This document shows, piece after piece, positions 9,164 to 16,560 of a stretch of 64,000 bases of DNA. This DNA is from Kineosporia succinea (GTDB lineage: Bacteria > Actinomycetota > Actinomycetes > Actinomycetales > Kineosporiaceae): NCBI RefSeq assembly GCF_030811555.1, contig NZ_JAUSQZ010000001.1:4523241-4587240 (forward strand), in the 5' to 3' direction. A program made the translations under genes and the position numbers. The notes beneath the pieces are model-generated. The model was not told the DNA's origin, did no database searches, and saw nothing but the letters and a program-made list of their open reading frames with translations. Position 1 is the first letter of the stretch. Every line of letters starts with the position of its first letter.

Positions 9164-10441
9164 ATGCATCTTGCCGAGACCCTGATGGCCCTCGGCGGCG
9201 CCTTCCTCGCCGCCGGGCTGGCCGCCCGCCTGGGCCGACGTGTCGGCCTGCCCACCATCCCGCTGTTCATGCTCGCCGGGCTGCTGCTCGGCCCGAACAC
9301 CCCCGGCCTCGCCCTGGTCGAGGACCCGACCGAGTTCGCCCTGCTCAGCTCGCTGGGCCTGATCCTGCTGCTGTTCTACCTGGGCCTGGAGTTCCACCTC
9401 GACGACCTGATCGGCGGTGGCCGAAAGCTCCTGGCCGCCGGCGGGCTGTACCTGTTCATCAACGTCGGCCTGGGGCTCGGGTTCGGCTTCCTGCTGGGCT
9501 GGGGCAGCCGCGAGGCGTTCGTCCTGGCCGGCGTGATCGGCATCTCCAGCTCGGCGATCGTCACCAAGGTGCTCGTCGAGACCGGGCGGCTGGGCCGTCC
9601 GGAGAGCAAGCTGATCCTCGGCATCATCGTGGTCGAAGACGTCTTCCTGGCGCTGTACCTGGCGCTGCTGCAGCCGGTTCTGAGCGACGCGAGCGGATTC
9701 GCCGAGGCCGCGCAGAAGTTCGGCATCGCCTTCGGGTTCCTGGTGGTGCTCACGGCGATCGCCCGCTGGGGCGCCGGGCTGGTCGGGCGTCTGGTCGAGA
9801 CCCGTGACGACGAGCTGCTCATCGTCACGTTCGTCGGCCTCGCCGTGCTGAGCGCCGGGGTCGCCGAGAAGCTCGGCGTGTCCGACGCGATCGGCGCCTT
9901 CATGATCGGCCTCATCCTGGGCTCCGGAAAGGCCGGGGTGCGCATCCAGAAACTGGTGCACCCGCTGCGCGACGCGTTCGCCGCGCTCTTCTTCTTCACC
10001 TTCGGTCTCACCATCGACCCGGGTGACGTGATGAGTGTGTGGCTGCCCATCACCCTGGCGGTGCTCGTCACCGTCGTGGGCAACCTGACGGCCGGCACGC
10101 TCTCCTCGCGGATCTACGGATTCGGGCCGGAGAAGGCCAGTTTCGTGTCGCTCACGGTGCTCGCCCGCGGCGAGTTCGCACTGATCCTGGCCTCGATGGC
10201 GGCGGTCGCCGGGCTGGACCCGCGGATCAGCGCGTTCGTCGCCGGGTACGTGCTGATCCTGGCCATCCTCGGGCCGCTGGCGGTCAGCCGGGCCGAGCTC
10301 TTCGCCGTCGGGCTGGAGAAGGTCTTCGGCCGTTTCCTGCCCGAGCGCCCGGAGCTGACGGGCAACGAGGACGGCGACGCCCCGCCCGCGGAGAAGAAGG
10401 GCCAGAACCAGGCCTTCGAGGGCATCAGCACGAAGAGCTGA
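9164..10441 (+). CDS. CPA2-family monovalent cation:proton antiporter, KefB-like
   Basis: A 425-residue integral membrane protein with about 11 to 12 hydrophobic helices, resembling the Na/H exchanger domain of KefB and its relatives. The conserved first inverted repeat (RRVGLPTIPLFMLAGLLLGP), the GLEFHLDDL segment and the ISSSAIVTKVL helix are all recognisable. It ends soon after the last helix and lacks the C-terminal NAD-binding TrkA-N/RCK domain found in gated family members, so it is probably an ungated exchanger of potassium or sodium for protons. GAGGAC eight bases upstream supports ATG 9164. The spacing of 10 bases from secDF suggests one transcript; both proteins depend on the proton gradient. 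Confidence 0.88.
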   Translation: MHLAETLMALGGAFLAAGLAARLGRRVGLPTIPLFMLAGLLLGPNTPGLALVEDPTEFALLSSLGLILLLFYLGLEFHLDDLIGGGRKLLAAGGLYLFINVGLGLGFGFLLGWGSREAFVLAGVIGISSSAIVTKVLVETGRLGRPESKLILGIIVVEDVFLALYLALLQPVLSDASGFAEAAQKFGIAFGFLVVLTAIARWGAGLVGRLVETRDDELLIVTFVGLAVLSAGVAEKLGVSDAIGAFMIGLILGSGKAGVRIQKLVHPLRDAFAALFFFTFGLTIDPGDVMSVWLPITLAVLVTVVGNLTAGTLSSRIYGFGPEKASFVSLTVLARGEFALILASMAAVAGLDPRISAFVAGYVLILAILGPLAVSRAELFAVGLEKVFGRFLPERPELTGNEDGDAPPAEKKGQNQAFEGISTKS

Positions 10442-10466
10442 GAAATATCCCCGAAACCGGGGAAAC
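10442..10466 (+). promoter_or_regulatory. candidate GlnR box upstream of glnII
   Basis: GAAAT (10442-10446), six bases, GAAAC (10453-10457), four bases, GAAAC (10462-10466). The first pair has the six-base spacing of an actinobacterial GlnR half-box (consensus about GTnAC-n6-GAAAC), and GlnR is known to control glnII in this phylum. The first element departs from consensus and the second spacing is short. The inner CCCCG-AAAC-CGGGG could instead be a weak hairpin ending the antiporter transcript. Confidence 0.3.
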
Positions 10467-10529
10467 CAGTTCTTCACCTCGCGGCAATCGTCCGGCAGCA
10501 TCGCCGGGCGAGGCTCGTTCTCAGGAAAG

Positions 10530-10560
10530 CCCCACTCCCGCAGACGATGCGGGGGTGGGG
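10530..10560 (+). promoter_or_regulatory. stable hairpin in the glnII leader
   Basis: A 13-bp stem, CCCCACTCCCGCA at 10530-10542 with TGCGGGGGTGGGG at 10548-10560, encloses a 5-base loop and contains a single T-G pair. It ends only 27 bases before the glnII ATG (10588) and just ahead of its ribosome-binding GAGGAG (10573-10578). It may terminate upstream transcription, or act in the leader of glnII if the promoter lies upstream of it. Confidence 0.6.
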
Positions 10561-10587
10561 CTCAGGAGAGCACGAGGAGCCCGAGAC

Positions 10588-11592
10588 ATGCCCTACCGCG
10601 CCGAATACATCTGGATCGACGGCACCGAGCCGACCCCGCTGATGCGCAGCAAGACCCGCATCGTGGCCGACGGCCAGGAGCCGGAGATCTGGGGCTTCGA
10701 CGGCTCCAGCACCAACCAGGCGCCCGGTGAGAACTCCGACTGCGTGCTGCGTCCCGTGTTCACCTGCCCCGACCCGCTGCGCGGCGAGGGCGACGTGCTG
10801 GTGCTCTGCGAGGTCGAGCTCACCGACTTCACGCCGCACGCCACCAACACCCGCGCCGCCTGCGTCGCGGCGGCCGAGAAGTACGCCGACCAGAGCCCGA
10901 ACTTCGGCATCGAGCAGGAGTACACGTTCTTCGCCGACGGCCGCCCGCTGGGCTGGCCCGCCGTCGGCTTCCCGGCGCCGCAGGGCCCGTACTACTGCGG
11001 TGTGGGTGGCGACCGGATGCCCGGCCGCGAGATCGTCGAGAAGCACACCGAGGCGTGCCTGAAGGCCGGTCTGGCCATCGAGGGCACGAACGCCGAGGTC
11101 ATGATGGGCCAGTGGGAGTTCCAGATCGGCGTGCTGCCGGCGCCTCTCATCGGTGACCACATCTGGGTGGCCCGCTGGCTGCTCCTGCGCATCGCCGAGG
11201 ACTTCGGCGTCGACGTGTCGTTCGACGCCAAGCCGGTGAAGGGTGACTGGAACGGTGCCGGCGCGCACACCAACTTCTCCACCGCGGCCACCATGGAGAG
11301 CTACGACGCGATCGTCACCGCGTGCGAGGCCCTCGGCAAGAAGGCCGACGAGCACGTCGCCGCCTACGGCCAGGGCATCGAGGAGCGCCTGACCGGTGCC
11401 CACGAGACGGCCAGCTACAAGACGTTCAGCTGGGGCGCGTCCGACCGCTCCGCGTCGATCCGCATCCCGTGGGCGGTCGAGAAGGCGAAGAAGGGCTGGA
11501 TCGAAGACCGGCGCCCCAACGCCAACGTCGACCCCTACGTGGTCTCGCGCATGCTCATCACCACCTGCTGTGCGGCGCTCGCGGGCGAGTAG
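10588..11592 (+). CDS. glnII: type II (eukaryotic-like) glutamine synthetase
   Basis: A 334-residue GSII enzyme, about the size of Streptomyces and Frankia GlnII and well below the 450-470 residues of type I enzymes. It makes glutamine from glutamate, ammonia and ATP as a non-adenylylated octamer or decamer. Recognisable family segments are EIWGFDGSSTNQA near residue 31, the metal-binding GIEQEYT, GTNAEVMMGQWEFQIG, and NGAGAHTNFST. ATG 10588 follows GAGGAG by nine bases. In known actinobacteria this gene is induced by GlnR in nitrogen starvation; a GlnR-like box and a leader hairpin lie upstream. It is the second of three glutamine synthetase genes in the window. Confidence 0.97.
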   Translation: MPYRAEYIWIDGTEPTPLMRSKTRIVADGQEPEIWGFDGSSTNQAPGENSDCVLRPVFTCPDPLRGEGDVLVLCEVELTDFTPHATNTRAACVAAAEKYADQSPNFGIEQEYTFFADGRPLGWPAVGFPAPQGPYYCGVGGDRMPGREIVEKHTEACLKAGLAIEGTNAEVMMGQWEFQIGVLPAPLIGDHIWVARWLLLRIAEDFGVDVSFDAKPVKGDWNGAGAHTNFSTAATMESYDAIVTACEALGKKADEHVAAYGQGIEERLTGAHETASYKTFSWGASDRSASIRIPWAVEKAKKGWIEDRRPNANVDPYVVSRMLITTCCAALAGE

Positions 11593-11608
11593 TCCCACCG
11601 TCACCAGG

Positions 11609-11637
11609 GGTCCGCGGTCGGTCACCGGCCGCGGGCC
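11609..11637 (+). terminator. terminator hairpin after glnII
   Basis: A 13-bp stem (11609-11621 with 11625-11637, two G-T pairs) and a 3-base loop lie 17 bases past the glnII stop. There is no T-tract. It also separates glnII from the convergent gene ending at 11781. Confidence 0.65.
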
Positions 11638-11780
11638 CGTTGCGTTCGGGGCACTCGATCATGGACGTTCCGGTGACCTCGGTCCCGCCCCTCCCACGGG
11701 GGTGTGGTTGCGGCTGTGCACAGGCCCGCGTTCGCCGGCGGGACGGCCTCGAGCCTGCTGACGACCTGGAGCCCGGAAGC

Positions 11781-12206
11781 TCAGTACGTCGCCGCCCGCA
11801 ACGGATCCGGCTCGTCGATCACGTCGTGCAGCACCGCCAGCACGATGTCGGCGAGGCCGGGATCCATGTGGGCCCCGCCCAGGTCGTCCGTCGCGATGAA
11901 CGGCCCCGGCATGTTCTTCGCCCGCCACGCGCGCTCGATCGCCGAGTGGGTGCCCCCGACCGCCTTGGCCGAGCCGATGATCGCCACCAGGTCGTCGTAC
12001 TCGGCGGCGTCGGGGGATGCCTGGGCCACGTGCCGGATGTAGGCCGTGCGCTTCTCGCCGTAGCCGCGCAGCAGCGCGATCACCTTCTGCCGCACGGCAT
12101 CCGGATCGGGCGCCGGGGCCACGGGGGCCAGCCGGTCGAGCAGGAGGCGGGCCTTCTCCACGTCGGCCGGGTTGTCCGGGTCGAACGTCAGCGTGATGGT
12201 GGCCAT
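11781..12206 (-). CDS. hypothetical protein
   Basis: A 141-residue soluble protein with no motif I can name. The N-terminal half (ITLTFDPDNPADVEKARLLL) looks like a strand followed by an amphipathic helix; the middle contains a basic helix, REKVIALLRGYGEKRTAYIR-like in character; and the C-terminal half is rich in Gly, Asp and Ile. ATG 12206 was chosen over an upstream start because MATITLTFD begins the ordered part. The gene lies tail to tail with glnII and downstream of the decayed AlkZ-type gene on the same strand. The non-repetitive, balanced composition supports a real gene; function is unknown. Confidence 0.7.
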   Translation of the reverse strand: MATITLTFDPDNPADVEKARLLLDRLAPVAPAPDPDAVRQKVIALLRGYGEKRTAYIRHVAQASPDAAEYDDLVAIIGSAKAVGGTHSAIERAWRAKNMPGPFIATDDLGGAHMDPGLADIVLAVLHDVIDEPDPLRAATY

Positions 12207-12244
12207 GCCGCGATGATGCGCCTGGTCCACATGCACCGCAAGTG

Positions 12245-12863
12245 CTACTCAGGTAGATACTTTCCGGTACTCGGCCAACACGTCGCCGCCGGTGACGAAC
12301 GCCCCTGCCCGGTGGATCTCCGCGCGTAGGTCGTGCGCCCGCCGCGCCCCCACACCCCGCGCGGCGGCACCTGCACCAGCGGCAACCGACCACCCACGGC
12401 CAGCCAGATCGTCGAGCGTGGCGTCCGGACAGTGTGGCGCCAGAGCCCGGTTCAGCTCCATCGGCAGCATCGGGCCCGCCGCCGGCAGCTCCCGCGCCCG
12501 GCGTTCCAGCTCGGCCGGATCCCCGATCACCGCCCGGATCCGGGCGGCCGTGTAGACCCGGTCGAGTACCGGCTGCATCACCGGGCGCAGGCCCAGGCAG
12601 TCCCGGGCGCTGAACAGGTGAATCGTGCCGCGCATGGCCAGAATTCGCACCACCCGGCGGTTCTCGAGCAGATCGGCCAGTTCGGCCGCCTCGAAACCGT
12701 GCAGACGCGTCCACAAGCCGCCGTAGGCACTCAACGGCTCCTGCGACTGCAGGCCGACCAGGTGCTCGACCATCTCGAGCGCGCCCATGCGCACCCGCTC
12801 CAGCAGATGCTGCCGGGCGAGCGTGGCCCGGCCCAGACGGCGGATGCTGATGCGGGTGCTCAT
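12245..12863 (-). pseudogene. AlkZ/YcaQ-type winged-helix DNA glycosylase-like gene, frameshifted and truncated
   Basis: The start (ATG 12863) encodes the N-terminal half of the AlkZ-like family: RLARQHLLER, then LVGLQSQEPLSAYGGLWTRL (family LVGLQAQ..), then VRILAMRGTIHLFSARDC. The frame then breaks near 12395-12410. The frame entered from the break reads LPLVQVPPRGVWGRGGRTTY, the diagnostic continuation of this family, in a different phase, and stops at 12245. Full-length relatives are about 350-400 residues, so the C-terminal winged helices are also missing. AlkZ enzymes unhook interstrand cross-links and often protect producers of DNA-alkylating compounds; this copy should be inactive. A sequencing error could explain the shift but not the missing 3' half. 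Confidence 0.8.
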
Positions 12864-13019
12864 GACGACGACGCTACGCGGCCAAGCGGTCAGCATCCTT
12901 CCTGGTGGACTGCGGGGCGGTCGTGCGGACTGAGAGGACCCTCGTCCCGGCCGCCGGTTCGGTCAAATCTTCAATCAGAGTGCTCGTATCCTGAGAAACA
13001 CAGGGCAAATTCCCCTACG

Positions 13020-13790
13020 ATGCCCGGTATGTCCGATGTGGGGGACGCCGGAAGAACCAGCTCGGTCGGAAGGGTCGGCCGCGGGGGCAAGATCGGCGAC
13101 GCCGTGGCGCGCGAGATCCTCAGCCGGATCACCCGCGACGGCCTGACCGCCGGCACCCGCCTGCCGCCCGAGGCCCAGATGATGGCCGAGTACCGGGTCG
13201 GCCGCAGCACCCTGCGCGAGGCCCTGCGCATCCTCGAGGTGAATGGGCTGATCGCGATCCGGCCCGGCCCGGGCGGAGGGCCGGTCGTGCGGGACTTCTC
13301 CAGCCACGACTTCGCCCGCACCGCCACGCTGTTCCTGCATGCCCGCGGTCTCACCGTGCGCGAACTCCTCGAGGCCCGGCTGATTCTCGAGCCGGTCACC
13401 GCCCGGCTGGCCGCGCAGCGCCGCACCAGCGAGGAGGCGGCCCGGCTCGGCGTCGCCGCGACCGCCGCCGACCCGGAGGCGGAGTCCGAGTACCGGCGCG
13501 CCACGGCCGATTTCCACGCCCTGCTGGTGGAGACGGCCGGCAACGGTGTGATCGGTCTGCTGGTCCTGTCGCTGAAAGACGTGTTCCAGACCCGGGTGCG
13601 CGAGCTGGTCGTGCCCGGAGAAGACCGGGCCGCCGTCCTGCGCACCCACCTGCAGATCGCCGACGCGGTGCGCGACGGCCGCGCCGACGACGCCGGGCAG
13701 CTCATGAGCGAGCACCTGGCCGACTACGTGCGCCGGGTCGAGGAAAGTCATCCCGGTCTGATGGACGAGGTCGTCGACTGGATGCAATAA
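13020..13790 (+). CDS. FadR/GntR-family transcriptional regulator
   Basis: A 256-residue regulator. Residues about 22-90 form the GntR winged helix-turn-helix, with LPPEAQMMAEYRVGRSTLREALRILE as the recognition region. The remainder is an all-helical FCD effector domain, with regularly spaced Arg, Asp and His residues (LEARLILEPVTARLA, FHALLVETAG, HLQIADAVRDG) of the type that binds carboxylates through a metal. ATG 13020 was chosen; ATG 13029 is three codons in. No ribosome-binding site is visible, so a leaderless transcript is likely. The next gene, 24 bases downstream, encodes an ADP-ribosylglycohydrolase-like protein and may share the transcript. The ligand is unknown. Confidence 0.9.
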   Translation: MPGMSDVGDAGRTSSVGRVGRGGKIGDAVAREILSRITRDGLTAGTRLPPEAQMMAEYRVGRSTLREALRILEVNGLIAIRPGPGGGPVVRDFSSHDFARTATLFLHARGLTVRELLEARLILEPVTARLAAQRRTSEEAARLGVAATAADPEAESEYRRATADFHALLVETAGNGVIGLLVLSLKDVFQTRVRELVVPGEDRAAVLRTHLQIADAVRDGRADDAGQLMSEHLADYVRRVEESHPGLMDEVVDWMQ

Positions 13791-13814
13791 CCCCTGATCC
13801 CGGACAATCGGCGC

Positions 13815-14873
13815 GTGAGCGACGCCCTGCAGCCCCATCCCCTGGTCTGGGAGAGCCGAGTCCGCGGCAGTCTGCTGGGGCTCGCCCTCGGTGAGAGCCT
13901 GGCCTTCGACCAGCCCGACCATGCCCCGCTGAAGTCCGGAACCGCCACCCAGCTGGCCGCTTTCACGGTCGAGGGCACCATCCGGGCGGTGCTGCGCTCA
14001 CTGCACGAGGGAGCCTGCCACCCGCCCTCGGAGCTCTGGGACGCCTACGGCCGCTGGGCTCTGCTGCAGGGGGTGCTGCACGCCGACGTGCCGCCCGACG
14101 GCTGGCTGATGCAGGTGCCGCAGCTGTACGAGCACCGCGGCGAGGCCCCGGCCACCGTGAACGCGACGCAGGGCGGGCGCCCGGGCACCCGCGAGGCGCC
14201 GGTCTCGGGCAGCCTGGGCTGGCACTCGCTGGTTCGGGGCCTGCCCTTCGCCGCCCTGTCCGGCCAGGCCCACTGGTCGGACGTGCGGATGGCGTCCGAG
14301 TGCGCGGCCCTCACCCACGGCCATCCGCGGGCCTGGTCGACCGCCGCGGCCGGAGTGCGGCTGCTCAACCGGTTCCTGGCGGCCGGCCCGGGCGAGAACG
14401 ACCTGCCCGCCCTGGTGGCCAACGCGCTGCCCGGGCTGGACGAGGAGGTGGCGGCCGGGCTGCGCACGGCGTTGTGGGCCGCGGGCACCCGGCCGGGCCA
14501 GCGGGACGTGCTGCTCAGCCTGGCCCCGAGTGCGAGCGCCCCGGCCGTGCTGATGGGGGGCGTGTACACGGCCGCGAGCTTCGCGGGCCACGCTGACGCC
14601 GGTGCCGCACTGCGTTTCGCCGCCACCGCCCGCGCCCCGCAGGGCGTGGGCGCGATGACCGGGGCGATCCTCGGCGCGGTGCACGGGGCCGGGGTCTGGC
14701 CGGTGCCGGTGCTGGTGCGGCACGAGCTGCTCTGGGTGCTCGACACGCTCGCCCGTGACCTGGTGCTGCAGCTGACCGGTAACCCGGGAGGGTCGTCCGG
14801 GGTGGCCCCGGACGACCCGCACTGGGGGTCGAGATACCCTCAGAAATCGGCCAGTTCGCGGGGGCTGATGTAG
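13815..14873 (+). CDS. ADP-ribosylglycohydrolase-like protein with degenerate metal site
   Basis: A 352-residue protein of the DraG-type family, which removes ADP-ribose from proteins or nucleic acids with two magnesium ions. The family framework is clear: RVRGSLLGLALGESLA at the N-terminus, an AEG-like segment FTVEGTIRAVLRS, ALTHGHPRAW near residue 170, and AMTGAILGAVHGAG near the C-terminus. Two metal-ligand positions are altered. The usual G-D pair after the first helix is G-E, and the usual T-D-D-T reads T-A-T-Q, so at least one aspartate is lost. Activity may be absent or different. GTG 13815 is the start. The 3' end overlaps the convergent gene by 34 bases. Confidence 0.82.
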   Translation: MSDALQPHPLVWESRVRGSLLGLALGESLAFDQPDHAPLKSGTATQLAAFTVEGTIRAVLRSLHEGACHPPSELWDAYGRWALLQGVLHADVPPDGWLMQVPQLYEHRGEAPATVNATQGGRPGTREAPVSGSLGWHSLVRGLPFAALSGQAHWSDVRMASECAALTHGHPRAWSTAAAGVRLLNRFLAAGPGENDLPALVANALPGLDEEVAAGLRTALWAAGTRPGQRDVLLSLAPSASAPAVLMGGVYTAASFAGHADAGAALRFAATARAPQGVGAMTGAILGAVHGAGVWPVPVLVRHELLWVLDTLARDLVLQLTGNPGGSSGVAPDDPHWGSRYPQKSASSRGLM

Positions 14874-15337
14874 AGACCGCGCTGTGACAGCCATTCCGGG
14901 GTGCTGGTGCGCACCTGGGTGTCGGTCATCAGCGGCGTCGACAGCACCCACTCCTTGTCCATGCGCAGTTTCGTGGTCCAGCCGGGCACCTGCTTGCCGG
15001 CGGCCTCGTACTCGTGCCCGATGAGCACCCCGAGCAGCACGTGCCAGCGTTCGTAGAAGCCCTTCGCGCCGTCCGGGCCGCCGGTGATGTCCTTGGCCGT
15101 GCGCCGCACCCGGCCCGGGTTGTCGGTGCGCGGCGGGGGCTTTCGTGCCGGGTCCTTCGACCAGTCCGCGGGGTCGGTCAGCGGCACCAGGTCGTTGCCG
15201 ACCTGGCGCAGGGCGTGCCGCAGGTGGTTGCGGCACTGGATGGTGAGTTTGAACGCCCAGATGGCGTCCGAGGGATCCTCGTCCAGGGCGTTGACGATCG
15301 CCGTCCAGGTCGGGTCAGGGGTGGCAAACGCGGTCAC
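14840..15337 (-). CDS. hypothetical protein
   Basis: I do not recognise a family. The protein is 165 residues, soluble and mixed in composition, beginning VTAFATPDPTWTAIVNALDEDP and containing an aromatic central part (KGFYERWHVLLGVLIGHEYEA). GTG 15337 was chosen because upstream in-frame sequence is Arg/Pro-rich and lacks order. The 3' end overlaps the convergent ADP-ribosylglycohydrolase-like gene (34 bases). Balanced amino-acid usage and an amphipathic pattern suggest a true gene, perhaps a small actinobacterial conserved protein. Confidence 0.65.
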   Translation of the reverse strand: MTAFATPDPTWTAIVNALDEDPSDAIWAFKLTIQCRNHLRHALRQVGNDLVPLTDPADWSKDPARKPPPRTDNPGRVRRTAKDITGGPDGAKGFYERWHVLLGVLIGHEYEAAGKQVPGWTTKLRMDKEWVLSTPLMTDTQVRTSTPEWLSQRGLYISPRELADF

Positions 15338-15641
15338 TCTGTGAGTGTGGAAGGTTGCCCGGGGCGACGGGTACTCCGGTCGGTGGTAACGATCATCACC
15401 GAATGTCGGGGTAAAGGTCCCACGGGAACCTTGTCGGGCATATAGCGCCAGGTCACGCCCGGTCCTGGGGTTGTCTGCGGACCGGGGGAGCGGTGGCCGG
15501 GGGCCTCTCCGGCGCACCGGTTCACCCACCGATGCCCCGTAGATCTCCGCACGACCTTCCGGCGCCGCGCACCGCACCCGGTCTTGCCTCCGGCGGTCGC
15601 GTCCCGGTGAATGGGGTCCTGACGTAGGGGAGGAAGCCGCC
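15338..15641. other. divergent intergenic region
   Basis: About 300 bases lie between the divergent hypothetical gene (start 15337) and the PIG-L gene (start 15642). No gene was found. GGAGGAAG at about 15627-15634 is the ribosome-binding sequence of the PIG-L gene. A less GC-rich patch at 15383-15408 is the only place that looks promoter-like; I could not assign boxes. Confidence 0.5.
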
Positions 15642-16409
15642 GTGCCCGGACTCGACGACGCCCTGCGGGATCACGACTGCGTCGTGGTGCTGTCCCCGCA
15701 CCCGGACGACGCGGCGCTGTCGTGCGGCTCGCTGCTGGCCCGGATCTCGTCCCGGCTGCCGGTCACCGTGATGTCGCTGTTCACGGCCTGCCACCCCGAC
15801 CGGGCCTCGCGGGCGGCGCGCGCCGAGCTGCGCCGGGCCAACGCGCGGCGTGCGCCGGAGCTCTACCACCGGCGCCGGGCGCGGGACCTGGCGGCGCTGC
15901 GCTCGATCGGCGTGACCGGGGTGCACTTCGGCCTGCCGGACGCGCTGTACCGCCGCCGGGTGTCCCGGGCACCGCGTCTGGCCGGGGCGCTGCTGCCCGA
16001 ACTGGACTGCGTCTACCCGACTTTCCGGCTGCACGCGTCGCGGGGCCGGATCTCACCGCACGACCGGCCGCTCCTGGAGCAGCTGGAACGGCGGGTGCTG
16101 CTGGCGACCACCCCGGCCGACCTGATCCTGGCGCCGTTCGGGCTGGGCGGGCACGTCGACCACATGCTCACCCACGAGCTCGGAAAAGCGTTGTCGCGCA
16201 GCCGGAAAGTGGGCTGGTACGCCGACCAGCCGTACGTGGCCCGGTCGGGCGTCCCGGTGCCGGCGCCGGCCGGGGCGCAGCGCGTCGAGCACGAGGTCGA
16301 CCGGGAGGCCAAGGCGTCACTGATCGCCTGGTACGGCCTGTCGTCCCTCCCGGCCGACGGGCCGGCGCCCGAGCTGGAGGAGTACGTCTACGTCCCGGCC
16401 GCCTCGTGA
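15642..16409 (+). CDS. PIG-L family deacetylase (LmbE-like)
   Basis: A 255-residue zinc-dependent N-acetylglucosaminyl-type deacetylase. The metal-binding motif SPHPDDAALSCG occurs at residues 18-29 (His, Asp, Asp) and a second GHVDHMLTH near 169-177 provides the other histidine. Relatives include MshB and Mca of mycothiol metabolism and deacetylases of sugar-containing natural products. This one is shorter and less similar to MshB, so the substrate is open. GTG 15642 follows a strong GGAGGAAG. The gene converges on glnA1 with a terminator hairpin in the gap. Confidence 0.88.
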   Translation: MPGLDDALRDHDCVVVLSPHPDDAALSCGSLLARISSRLPVTVMSLFTACHPDRASRAARAELRRANARRAPELYHRRRARDLAALRSIGVTGVHFGLPDALYRRRVSRAPRLAGALLPELDCVYPTFRLHASRGRISPHDRPLLEQLERRVLLATTPADLILAPFGLGGHVDHMLTHELGKALSRSRKVGWYADQPYVARSGVPVPAPAGAQRVEHEVDREAKASLIAWYGLSSLPADGPAPELEEYVYVPAAS

Positions 16410-16515
16410 GGTGAGCCGGACGCGTCCGGCGACCGCGTCGTCCTCAAACAGGCAGGCCTTCACGCACGTAGCCCCTGGAGCGGGAGGCCCTTGGGGCGAT
16501 CGGCGCCAAAACGAA

Positions 16516-16541
16516 GGCGGACCCCGGAAAAGGGGCCCGCC
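16516..16541 (-). terminator. terminator of glnA1
   Basis: Read on the minus strand, a 10-bp stem with one mismatch (16532-16541 with 16516-16525) and a 6-base loop is followed by a T-containing stretch. It lies 20 bases past the glnA1 stop and can also serve the convergent PIG-L gene. Confidence 0.7.
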
Positions 16542-16560
16542 GACGTTCACGAAGTGTGGA

